Assembly: GCA_020310875.1 (NCBI GenBank)
Contig: CM035412.1
Span: 129,621,433 to 129,685,432, forward strand
Length of the DNA: 64,000 bases
Direction: 5' to 3'
Source of the DNA: Ceratopteris richardii
Lineage: Eukaryota; Streptophyta; Polypodiopsida; Polypodiales; Pteridaceae
Shown: piece after piece, positions 12,156 to 23,000 of the stretch
How the letters are laid out: each line of letters starts with the position of its first letter
How positions within the stretch are numbered: the stretch's first letter is position 1
Notes under the pieces: model-generated
Database searches by the model: none
Told to the model about the DNA's origin: nothing
What the model saw: only the letters and a program-made list of their open reading frames with translations
Made by a program: the position numbers and the translations under genes

Positions 12156-13770
12156 TCAATTCAGCTCAGGTATTGAGTCTTCTATTTCACCTTCTGCTTC
12201 TAACTCCTCAAAGGATGGTTCAATTCCTTCCACTTTCTTCCATCTATCTTCTTGGACTCTTGCCCACAAGTCTTTAGGCCATTCCCCATCTACTTCGGGG
12301 ACAACGGATCCTTCTCTCTTATCCTCGCAGTAATTTCCATCATGTGTCTCTCCTTCTTTTCCTTTCTTGGAATCATTAGAGATGACACACTCTTGGAATT
12401 GTTTTTTAGGAATTCGTGAATTGGGTAGTTGAAGAGCAGGTTTTTCTAGGGTTTGTTGGGTTACTTCGATCAAATTTTTGCATATCTCCAACCTCTCTTT
12501 CTCTAAGTGACCTCTAGGATATTCTTTTTCATGTTGTTCAATGGTTGGTCCTCTCTTATGCGTGCCTGGTACGCTTGAATCCACATGGCTAACTCTTCCG
12601 GCATGGGATCTGCTAAAACTGATCCTACCTCTTCTTTTTTATACTTTCCTTTCTGATTTTCTCCTTTCTGTTTTTCTTTTTGATCTTGCTCATTCTTTTC
12701 CTTCTCCTTCTGTTGTTGTAGTTTCTTTTCCTTTATCCTATCTCTACGATTCTTCCATCTTTGTGTTCTTTTACTGGTGATACTTTTTCTAGGTTCTTCC
12801 GAGTCTTCGGCTACTTGGGTTCTAGGTATATTCATTTCTCTGTCACCTTGATCATTCTCTCCAGTTTTTTTTGGTGTCTCTCTAGCCTTTGCTCTTGTTA
12901 TTGCTTTCAATGGTACAATGTACTCCTTATCACTCCCCAAAGATTCTATCACTTCTATCACGTTGATCTGCACGTTCGAGTTAACTTTGTTGGGGTTCTT
13001 GGGGCAATCTCTGAAAAGGTGTTCTTTACCACAATCACTACAGTATCCTTCCCAGACTCGCTGTGGTGGTGGTGGGTTTGGTAATGTACACTCTCTGATA
13101 TAATGGTCACCTCCGCATCTATAACATGGTCCTCTAGGTACAGGTGGTCTATTCATAGGTCGGGGGGGTATGGATGCTCTGGGAGCAGTATACATTAATG
13201 ACACATAATCCTACTCATATCCGTAAGAACTATCTGGTCCTTCCATGCCATAGGTATATGGTTCGTACATTTGTCCATATTCTATTATAGAGATCTCATA
13301 AGCAGAATAATCTCCTCGACTATGCAATATTGTAGAGGGCCCGGGACGGGTGGTCTAGTGTAATCATAAGCAGCTGATGGGACTATTCCCCTAGTGCACA
13401 TATGAGAAGGATGATCACCTCCACAATGCATACATCTTCTAAGCATGGGTACTCTCATTGGGTTGTTGGGGTAGTTCCTCTGTCCTTGAACATTTAGTTT
13501 CTTTGCTACTAAGTCGGCTATTTCCTCCACATTGTTCTTAGGGTTTGATGTGCTGCTGGTGGAATCTTCACTTTTTATGCTACCTTGAGGTATTTTCATA
13601 TCTTCTGCTAGATTGTCCTCTACGTCAATACATTCCTTCATGCAGTCTTGCAAAGTTTGAACTCTTTTCACATATACCAGAGATCTTAATGATCCATTCA
13701 CTAACCCTTCCAAAAACAATGACACCATTTTGTTTTGGGTGGGTCTCTCTTCCACTGGGCATCTATCCAC
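12156..13770 (-). pseudogene. Family A gypsy gag C-terminal half with three short-spaced zinc knuckles
   Basis: Three open pieces (13285-13770, 12503-13204, 12156-12584) are joined by two frameshifts. The first has a gag segment VSLFLEGLVNGSL and a CMHCGGDHPSHMC knuckle; the second has CYRCGGDHYIREC and CSDCGKEHLFRDC. All three knuckles have CX2CX3HX4C spacing, one residue shorter than the canonical CX2CX4HX4C. A strongly basic, K/E-rich coiled stretch follows. In an intact element this region would bind genomic RNA. It is broken and probably silent. Confidence 0.8.
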
Positions 13771-13773
13771 ATA

Positions 13774-15135
13774 CTACTTGAATCTTCTTGCAGCCAATCT
13801 CACTGATTCTGTAGGAGCTTGCTTAAAACTATGGATCAATGAGGAAGAGTTGTTTTTAATCCCTGATTTGGTGAATTCTTCAATTAATTCTTGATAGACT
13901 TGTTCCATGTTTTGAAAATTATTAGGGTCTAATGGCTGGAACCAGGCTAAAGCTGTATATGTCAAAGTTAGACCAAAGGATTCATATTGGATCAAGAAAT
14001 CTTCCACTTGTTCGGCTCTGATTACTTGTTTGAATTCAGCTATATGATTGTAAGGTTCGCTAGAGCCATCATAGTGGTTCCTCATGCATTTAGCAACTTG
14101 AATTGGTCTTAATCTTCTTCCTGCTTCAAGTGGTCTAGGCATCACAGGGAAAATTGGTCTTCCTATGGGTATACCAGGTCCTCTTACTACAGGGGGTCTA
14201 TCTGGGACCGAGATTCTATTCATTGGTTCAACAGGTGGTTGAGGTCGATAGTTGGGGTTATTGGCCGGCATATCAAATTGTACATGTGGTCTGACAGGTA
14301 TATGCATTTGTTGTGTTTGTCTAGAATGCTGATATGAATTATCCTGGAAAGTTCCTTGGGGGTTTTGTGAAGTAGTGGCTTGATCCCTAGGAGGAAACAC
14401 TGGAATGTTCTGATATTTCAACCCTGCTCTTTCTAACTCCGTTAGGGGCCAGGACCTCCTTTGATTTTTGTCCAAATATGTGATGATGGTGGGGAATTCA
14501 AGATCTTGTAACTCCTAGACAGTAACTGGGTTAGGGGCTACTTGCCATAATGAAGAGTGGGCTCTGGTGAGATGCTCCATTCCATTGATCAAATACACAT
14601 CCATTAGGGAACCATCTTGGGGAACTAGGTCTCCTCTCCAAACCCTAACAACAGTAGATCTCCCTCTAGGGGTGGTCACTTGCTCTTCATGTCCCCCTTC
14701 ATTAAGGTTGTGAGCATTGTCTTCTTCCCCCAGTTCATTGATGTTTTCAGAGTGTTCTGTAACAACATACTGAATATCTCTTTTGTCCATATAAAATCCT
14801 CCTGCATACTTAACCGCTAGCCTAGGTACTATGTAAGCATCCGTAGCTTTCTTTAGTCTGGCCACTGATCGGTTTAGCCCATCTAGGTAGATAGGTATCC
14901 CATATTGGTTAGTGTTCACATATTCCAAAGATGTCCGATATTCTCCCTCAATAATTGACATCATGCCAATCATTGGTACTGTATTCTGCATATCCTCGGA
15001 AGCCATGGGAATTTCCTCTTCAGACTCACTCGAGGTTTCAGAGTAATGTGAACGACTACTTGGTTCGGCTACGCTTCCTATAGAAGAATTCACACTTCTT
15101 CGGCTTCCTAGGGTTCTTCCAGACCTTAGCTTCAT
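13774..15135 (-). pseudogene. Family A gypsy gag N-terminal half
   Basis: Two open stretches, 14515-15135 and 13774-14475, share one frame and are split by a TAG near 14515; another TAG at 13774 separates them from the knuckle region, again in frame. The start MKLRSGRTLGSRRS at 15135 is a plausible gag start, about 1.45 kb downstream of the PBS. The second stretch contains the gag core with HIAEFKQVIRAEQVEDF, TALAWFQPL and EEFTKSGI. A proline/arginine-rich segment (about 14120-14250) separates N-terminal and core parts. Confidence 0.82.
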
Positions 15136-15209
15136 TCACTTAAAAATTCTCCTCTCGTTTTAACCACTCCCAAATTCCAATGCTCCTTGCTGTGGTCCCA
15201 ATTTATGGA

Positions 15210-15960
15210 ATTACTTGAGTGACTGAGAAACTTCCTCTGAGGAACACGATACATGATATTGCACCCCAAAAGAGTATGTCACGATACTCGATATTTAAGC
15301 AAGGCGATACACGATACTTGAGAAAACTCGATACACAATACTTGAGGAGACACGATACTTGAAGAATATGATACTTGATACTTGACCGCTATCGCGAGTG
15401 AATCAACGATATACGATACTTGACCGGTATCGCGAGTGAATCAACGATATACGATACTTGATCGGTATCACGATCAGAAATCTATGATACACGATACACG
15501 ATATTCCACCATAAAATTTCCACGATACTCGATACTAGACCTTGCTGTGTCTCACGATACTTGATAGTTGACAAGTATCACGAGAAAATTCCTGATGATA
15601 CTCGATATTTGCCGGGTATCGGGAAGGTTGCCTCCGTGATACACGATATCCAGCAAGTATCGCGATCGGAGACTCACGATACACGATACCCAATAGGTAT
15701 CGTGATCAGAATTTCACGATACATGATATGCGATATCCCACTAGTATCGTGAGGACTTCTCAACGATGCACGATACGTGACAAATATCGCAAGACTCAAT
15801 TCAACGATACCCAATACTTGATAGGTATCGTGAAAAGAGTTCAACAATACACGATATTCAGCAAGGCCAGGTATCGCGATACTCGACCACAGGAGATCAC
15901 GATACTCAGGTATCGCGATACTCAACCGCGGGAGGACACGATACTTAGCATTTTTTCCTT
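15210..15960 (-). repeat. Family A leader with dense CGATAC/GTATCG arrays
   Basis: About 750 bp of non-coding leader between the PBS and gag is made of imperfect units such as CGATACTTGACCGGTATCGC, with CGATAC and GTATCG in alternating orientation, including the 12-bp palindrome GTATCGCGATAC (near 15872 and 15910). The transcribed leader could fold into many small hairpins. The remaining leader (15961-16586) has scattered CGATACT copies and otherwise nothing recognisable. Confidence 0.75.
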
Positions 15961-16586
15961 TTTTGGCAAATGTTTTAGGATTGTAAAAGCACATAAATGT
16001 TTCTAAAGCTTATCTACCCTCTCCTCTCAGTCTGTATCATAGAAATAAACCTTCCTCACCCCTGGATGACCTTCACGATACTTGTCGCAGATCGTTTGGC
16101 TAAGTTAATTGATTTTAATTGAAGGTGATGAGTTACAGACTGAAATGCTCACCTTGGAGGCTCTTTCCAAGCTCTTCTAACACTCACTCTTTCTCTGCGT
16201 GGCTCCAAACTCTCTGATCTCAGGTCGCGATACTCGACTGCTAGATCTCTCTCTCTCGATACTTGCTTGGATACAAGTGAAGTTTAGAAGGCAAGTTTTT
16301 TGGGCTTTTATACTTTTTGAAAAATTCTTCCTAGCTAAAGGGCTGAAAAGAAAAAAAAAATGAAAGCTATTCTAACTTCCTAAATACTCCCTCCTTCCTC
16401 CTACTCTACTCTCTCCACTCACTTCCCTAGACTAACAACTCACTACACACACTCCAAGAACGAGAAGTAGTAAGTGCTGATGAGTGTGACTTACCAAAGA
16501 AGAGAACTTCACAACTCCTCTACTCGCTTCAATGCTAAAAGCTACTTACCATCACAGGAATGCCTCGGTTTGATTCGACATTCCCT

Positions 16587-16599
16587 GGCAACGGCGCCA
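16587..16599 (-). other. Primer-binding site of minus-strand family A copy
   Basis: Read on the minus strand, TGGCGCCGTTGCC lies 7 bases after the LTR end, followed by AGGGAATG. TGGCGCC-type sites are typical of Tat/Athila-like plant gypsy elements. It fixes the orientation of this copy: the 5' LTR is on the right and gag-pol runs leftward. Confidence 0.8.
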
Positions 16600-16606
16600 A
16601 AAAAAC

Positions 16607-17495
16607 GTGTGTACCTAAGATCCAACCTAGGGACTTGTGGAGAAAGAGACTATACCTCAATCCCCCTCAAGTGCATATAGTGGGGATTCACGCTTTATTT
16701 ATCAATCTGAGGAGTATCAAAACCTAGTTGAGTGTATGAAGACATGCATTCAAATGATGATCAATGCAAATGGGCTTCCCAAAGAGTGCAATCAAGGCTA
16801 AGACTATTCCACATAAGCTTCAACTGTTAGTTATGGTGTCACGATACTTAGAGCAGCAGCCAATAGTAAATTGAGCTTTTCCCTCAGCTCTGAACTCCAA
16901 ATATAGAAATAGCATATGTGTTCCGAAGTTCTCGAGAAGATGCATCCAATGGTGGTATTTTCACTCAATTCTGACACTTCTACTTCAAGTTATGAGCAAA
17001 ATACTGAGTCACGGGAATGACCTTCCTAGACTTCAGCACTTCCTACACTTCACACACACCTTAACAACAGCAAACAAACACTTTCATGGATAGAGAACAC
17101 TTCTTAACACTCTTTTCAAGCAACACACATGCACACAAGCTCACAAAGAAGATGATACAGAGAGGAGAAGACACAAATTCGAAATTTTGTGCTCTTGATT
17201 CTCACAATGGCAAAAAGTCTTTACAAAGAGTCACAAATTGACTTATATACATGTGCCCTAAAAAATGGTCCTTTCACACAAGAGACCGGCACTTTATTCA
17301 CTAAAAGGTTAATTTCCTACTAGTTTACATGGGTAAGCTACTAATTTCCAAGGGTATGCATCCAGAGGACTCCTCTAGTGCATTTACAATGAAAAATATG
17401 TTACAAAATGGTTACGATACAAAAATAGAGTGTCCAAATCGGAAAAATTGTGGGGTCCTTTTTCTCTGCCTTTTGCTCTTCTTAGCTCTGCAACA
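16607..17495 (-). repeat. Family A gypsy 5' LTR, minus orientation
   Basis: An 889-bp LTR starts TGTTGCAGAG at 17495 and ends in TACACACG next to the PBS. It contains a TATATA-type site on the minus strand near 17241-17252. Length and both ends match the inverted LTR at 8421-9307, but the interiors differ at many positions, so the two are not a recent pair. Its outer edge lies inside plus-strand family A gag sequence. Confidence 0.82.
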
Positions 17496-17516
17496 GAGAG
17501 TATTATTCTCATGATG

Positions 17517-18569
17517 CTAGCCTAATAGAGTATGACCAAACCTAAAAGCAACAATACTACGGGTATGAAGGACATGAAATTTCTTATGGAACGAGTGAAC
17601 CTTATGTACACAACACCTAAGATACAAACCCCAATGAGACCGCCTACTAGACCACTTGTGCCAAGAGGTCCATGATATAGATGCAACGGACATCACTTCA
17701 TAAGGGAATGCACTTTTCCATACAGCCCGCCACCCCCTAGGACATGGGAAGGATATTGCAATGATTGTGGCAAGGAACATCTATTTAGAGACTACCCAAA
17801 AAATCCCAATAAGTTTCACACCAGTACCCAGATCAACGTAATAGAAGTCATTGAATCATTTGGAAGTGACAAAGAATACACAGTGCCACTAAAATCCATT
17901 ACTCGAGCCCAAGCCAAGGGACAAGTAGTAAGAGAGATAGATTCTAAGCTTGAGATGGATAAATCTTTAAGACCTAAAATTCAGATAGTTGAGGATTCAG
18001 AAGACCTAAGAGAAAGTAACAAAACAAGGAAAACTTAAAAATGGAAGACTAGAAGGGAAAAACTAAGGAATAAATGGATGACAAAGAAATGAGAAGAGGA
18101 TGAGAAACCAGTGAAGGAAAGGAAGAAACCTCAAGAACGAGAGGCACAAGGAAACTCCCATCAGATGATCCAAGCATCAAACCCAATAGAGCTAGGATGA
18201 ATTTTAGCAGACCTAGCACCAAAAGACTTGGATATGTGGTTGAAGGCTTATCAATCCAAAATCATGACCGGATCGAGCATAAAGCAACATGAGAAACTCT
18301 ATCCACAAGGAGAGTTGGAGAAGGAGAGATAGGCAATATGTAGGAAACTCATAGAAATAGCTCAAACCACATTGGAACATACTATCCCAATTTTTTCGGA
18401 GACGAGGATACTAGAAAAACAGAAAATAACAATCAAAAGCCAGTAAAAAAATTAACAAGAGAGAATAGTGAAAAAGACTGGCAGAATAACAAGGAAGAAG
18501 AGATCTCAGTGATTTCAAAACTAGAGGCCAAATGTCCACATGACTTAGGGGCCAAGTTTCAAGAGGAAT
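17517..18569 (+). pseudogene. Family A gypsy gag C-terminal fragment (left part of interrupted copy)
   Basis: The plus-strand reading matches the minus-strand gag at 12503-13204: LMYTTP, a degraded knuckle (YRCNGHHFIREC), an intact CNDCGKEHLFRDY-type knuckle with its last C changed to Y, INVIEVIESFGSDKEY and PLKSITRAQAK, then a long K/E-rich region. Many stops prevent a long ORF. At 18569 the 11.6-kb element interrupts it. The reading resumes at 30177: GAG GAA before the insertion continues into TGG TGG after it, so both halves are one former copy. Confidence 0.8.
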
Positions 18570-19809
18570 TGTTAGACGGCCGCCGAATAAGGACAATTGT
18601 ACTTAGACAGAGGTTTTAATGAAGATAGAACCCTTCTGGAAGTACGCGGTAAAGAAAGATTCGCGCAAGCCTTGTAACAAAATTCTATTTAAAGCAATGA
18701 AAAGAACAGCAGAGGGACGAGAGAAAGGGTCCCGTTTTTGGGAGCTGCGAGTATATTGAGAGAGCCCTGTTTTGGGATTAACTCTTCTACTGTGTGTAAA
18801 CGAGTAGAGTATCCTAGTTCTGTTCTGTTCTGCGCGCTTTATCTGTGTAATCATTTGACTGCGTATGCGTGATACACCGTGGTGTTACGAGTCGGTACTG
18901 CGATTGTGAGATTCGGTTCGGTAACGAATTAAAGAGTTCCCTGTGTTCGGGGAATTGCACGTATAAGTGTTGTATGTGTAGGGCAAGAGTAACTCTGTTC
19001 TGTTCCGTCGGCTCCATTCCCTTTCCTGTGTACGTGCTTGTGTGTGTCTGTACGTTATACGCAGTGTTACGAATTGATACTGTGTTGTAAAGATTTCACC
19101 CGGTAATGGTTGAAGTATTTCCTAAGCGTTAGTCGACAGGAATGCGTTTATCTATTCGTTCTTCTGTGAAGCACGGAAGTATAGAGAACTAACATGGTGC
19201 AATTGTGAGTTATGAGTTTCTGTGAATGACTGGGTCGGTAGTCTATCTGTGTTCAATTTAGTACCAGTAGTGTTCTGAATGCGAGTAGAATGATGATAAA
19301 GTACGCGACAAGTTATGGTCAGTAGGTCTTGCGATTTGAATGTGGTACTCGGTACAGTTGTAAATTGTGCAGAAGAATTTCGTGGTGTGGTCATATTAAG
19401 TTACCAGCAGCGCGCTTTGTGTATTGATTCTCAGTCCGGACTACTGCTCAACTGTTATAGCAGGCAGATCTTGGAGTACGGGATTCTAAGACGTTGATAG
19501 CCTTGGTTGATCAGAAACAACTACTGAGTTAAGACGCGCTGACTGAGTGACGAGTGAGTGAGAAGTTGGGAAAATAGTATAGGGCCTCTGTCTAACAGAC
19601 CCCTACCACTCCCAAGGACCCACGTGACTAGAGTCAGTCTATCCTTGCGGTAAGATTGAGTATAGAGAAAGAGAGACTCGGAATATCTGGTATGCAGGTG
19701 TGGAACCAGATTCTGGAGTCTCTGGAGAATTGTTGTTGTAAACTAGTAATTAACAGCTACGGTAAGTAATTAACAGTTAAGTTAGTAAACGACGATAGTA
19801 CCTTTAACA
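18570..19809 (+). repeat. 5' LTR of the 11.6-kb gypsy element
   Basis: 1240 bp, TGTTAGACGG...TTTAACA. A CTATTTAAAG stretch near 18685 is a TATA-box candidate on the sense strand. It differs from the 3' LTR at about seven positions, all transitions as read by eye. Confidence 0.93.
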
Positions 19810-19810
19810 T

Positions 19811-19828
19811 TTGGCGCCATCTGTGGGA
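19811..19828 (+). other. Primer-binding site of the 11.6-kb element
   Basis: TTGGCGCCATCTGTGGGA begins one base after the LTR end. The TGGCGCC core is shared with family A but the rest differs, so the primer tRNA may differ. The exact tRNA cannot be named without a tRNA set. Confidence 0.75.
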
Positions 19829-20057
19829 AAGTGGCATCCGTTTGCCAGTTCTCTGACCCGTTGTATGTGGAAAGTGGCAACTGATTACCAGTCTCTGCGG
19901 TAAAGTAGCATTTGATTACGAATCACTTGTGAGACAGTGGCATTAGAGTGCTAACGGTTTGTAAGAAGCAAACATCCAGCAACATTTGCTTCACTGACAG
20001 TAGCAACAGATCCAGATTGTTGCGAACTGCTCAGATAGTATCACTGGGCAATGATAC

Positions 20058-23000
20058 ATGCCGGTCACTCGATCGGGGGAAACATATCCTAAGAATCGTC
20101 AGATTGAAGTACGAAAATCACAAAAGATAGCCTCGGGAGAAGTAGGCATAACTAGATCTGACCAAGTGGTCAAGAAAAATGGAAACGTTACAACTGATTC
20201 CGGTCATATTCCGGTAGAACGGACAACGCCTTCGATACATTCGGATGCTACTTCGACCCGGCCTATCGAAGATATAGCAAGTCCAGACTCTATCAAAACG
20301 CCGTTGGAGCCTAGTTTAACAATATCAGATAAAGATTTAGAGTTATCCACGGTCAGAAATACGTTAGAAAAATTCGGTAAAAGTAGTAAAACAGGGCATT
20401 CTGGCCCAATTTCGGTTCATTCCGGTGAGATTCCGGTAATAGAATCACCGATCGCTGGCAAAGGGTTAGCCTTTTTTGCGGAATCGTCAGCTCAACCTTC
20501 GTGTTTGGAAGAAAGATTTCGAATATTAGACATCCAGAAGGAAGGAAAGCTGTTCGAAACAGAGATCCGAAGCATCATAAGTCGAAACAGCACACCGGAA
20601 AACGCACCATTCGGTGATACAAGTCCCGATAGTTCACCCAATCAATCCCGAGATACGGAAGGAAACCCTGAACCCTTCACAATGAGCGGGCAACACCAAC
20701 AACAACACCAACAACAACAACAGCTAGGACCGCCAAGGCCACCTGCAACAGGAGTAACCTACACGAAATTCGGTGGATTCCCAGGAGACGACCCAGACGC
20801 CCACGTACGAACTTTCGAGATAAGTTATGCAGTTCTTAACCATCCACCAGATCAGGCGTATAAAGCCATTGTTTTTCAATCTACACTGATCAATGAAGCG
20901 GCGAGATGGCTCACGGAATATGATATCAATCATTTCGGTACTTACGATGCAGTACGAGACGCCTTTTTACAGCGATTCAGACTAAAGAAGAATCCCGCTG
21001 AAATCTTTGAGTATCTACATAACAACAGACAGAAGGTAAATCAGATCGTCCAGGAGTACGCTACCCTCTTTAGAACACATTTACGGCAGATACCACAGGC
21101 TCACGCTAATCTACCTGATGATGTCATCTCTCAATGGTTTATCAATGGATTAACCCCACAGCTGAAGCAGATCATGATCATAAGATGTGTCGGAGCTATG
21201 ACCTTGGATGCCGTCATTGCAATGGCTCTACAGCTAGAATCAAAGGTTGGTGGATTTTCAGAAGACTTGGAATGGTTAAAAACAAACAAAAATATGACTG
21301 AAGATATCACCAGGCAAGTATACTGCACCACATGCAAAAATTCGGGGCATACAAGTGCCAACTGTGCACTGAACCAAGTGTTTTGCGCTATCTGCAACGC
21401 TATCGGACACACCACCGGAAACTGTGTCTACAACGCTAGAATACAAGGGACAGCAACCGTCAATGCAGTCATCCAAGAACATGGCCAACCAGTAAATCAC
21501 TATGTGCCTCCGCAACAGAGAAACAATCAACAACAAGGATATCGGAACTACCGAGGACAGAGAAACAACACTTATAATGCCAACCGATGGCAGAATGGAC
21601 CACCACCGGAAAACCCTGAATTACCACCTCCACGCTGTCATTTCTGCGGCGAATTCGGCCACATTAGAAGATTTTGTAAGGATGCAATGGAGTATGATCA
21701 AAGAAAGAAGGAACGCCAGAATCCAATGGCCAACATGGTAAAAATTACACCGATCGAGACACAGACTGCTACAGTCCAGACCCGTTCCGGTAAACAACTT
21801 CAGTCGGCAGCAGAAATCTTTGAACCAGGGATACAAGAACAACGAAGGATGTATAACAAAGCTAGTCACTGGACCACAACAGAACCACCAGTGTTCCCAG
21901 AACCTATTCCGGTGACTCAGGCTTCTTCATCAAAGGACGAAACAACACAAAAGGATGCATCAGTAGGGCCATCATCATCAGTAGAGACAACAACAGACAC
22001 TTCTGCGTCAGTAGAACTTTCAAGTCCAAAAGAACAAGACAGTCAAGCTCAACAGGCCTGGGAAATTTTGTCCAAGGCATCCATCACTCTGCCTCTAGGC
22101 CAACTTCTGGCCTTAGTGCCCGGGATCCGACAACAGTTTCAGCAACAATTCAGTCCAGTACCTTCTTGCATTCCTACGACAGCCGCAGTTCAACCAGAAC
22201 CTGATGCTGCGATTGACCACGTAGTGCCCTTGATCACAGTATGGTATAAGAACGAGAAGATCACGCAAGTATTGATTGATGGAGGCTCAGGCGTAAACAT
22301 TGCGACCGCAGCATTATGCAAAAAGCTAGGCTGGACCAAAATTGAACCAGTGCAATTCTTTGTTCGAATGGCGGATCAATCGAGAGTCCACCCTGTAGGA
22401 CTTGTGCGGAATGTACCCATCGCTCTACAAGGTACAACTTTCAAGATGACTTTTGTCATACTAGATCTACCCGAATCCACTTTGGATTACAATCTTCTTT
22501 TCGGCCGACCTTGGCTGAAGCATGCTAAGGTAATACAGGACTGGTCTGCACAAGAGCTTACATTCAAGGATGCCCATCGTAAATATGTGGTGAAACTAGA
22601 TGCTATGCAATCTTGCGAACCTCACGCCAGACCGTACTTTGCTGAACCAGTTCATATGTTAGATGGACTGTCAGATGATGAAGAAGAGCAATTTCTGAAG
22701 AGTAATGCCGATTTAATGTCTCTAGGAACTGTTGACCTACAATCCGTCATAGATAACTGGAAAACATCAGTATGTACAGTAGTAGCTATCACCGGAAAGT
22801 CGGTCCAAGAAGATGCTTCCTCAACCCATGACGACGAATTACAACCACTGTTCAAGCCAACAGATGATACAGAGAAACCTCAACAATTTTATGTTCCAGA
22901 AGACCAGCTGATCACGTACAATCTAGGAGATAGAGACCACCCACGACCTGTGAAGATGAGGCAGAACTTACCGGAAACATTTAAGGAGGATTTGATTAAA

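Noticed and set aside
8416..17500. Target duplication around the inverted family A unit
   Set aside because: Flanks CCAAA and GAGAG do not match, so a single clean insertion of the unit is not supported.
18603..19497. Small ORFs inside the LTRs, repeated at 28970-29864
   Set aside because: They recur only because the LTR is duplicated and show no recognisable domain.
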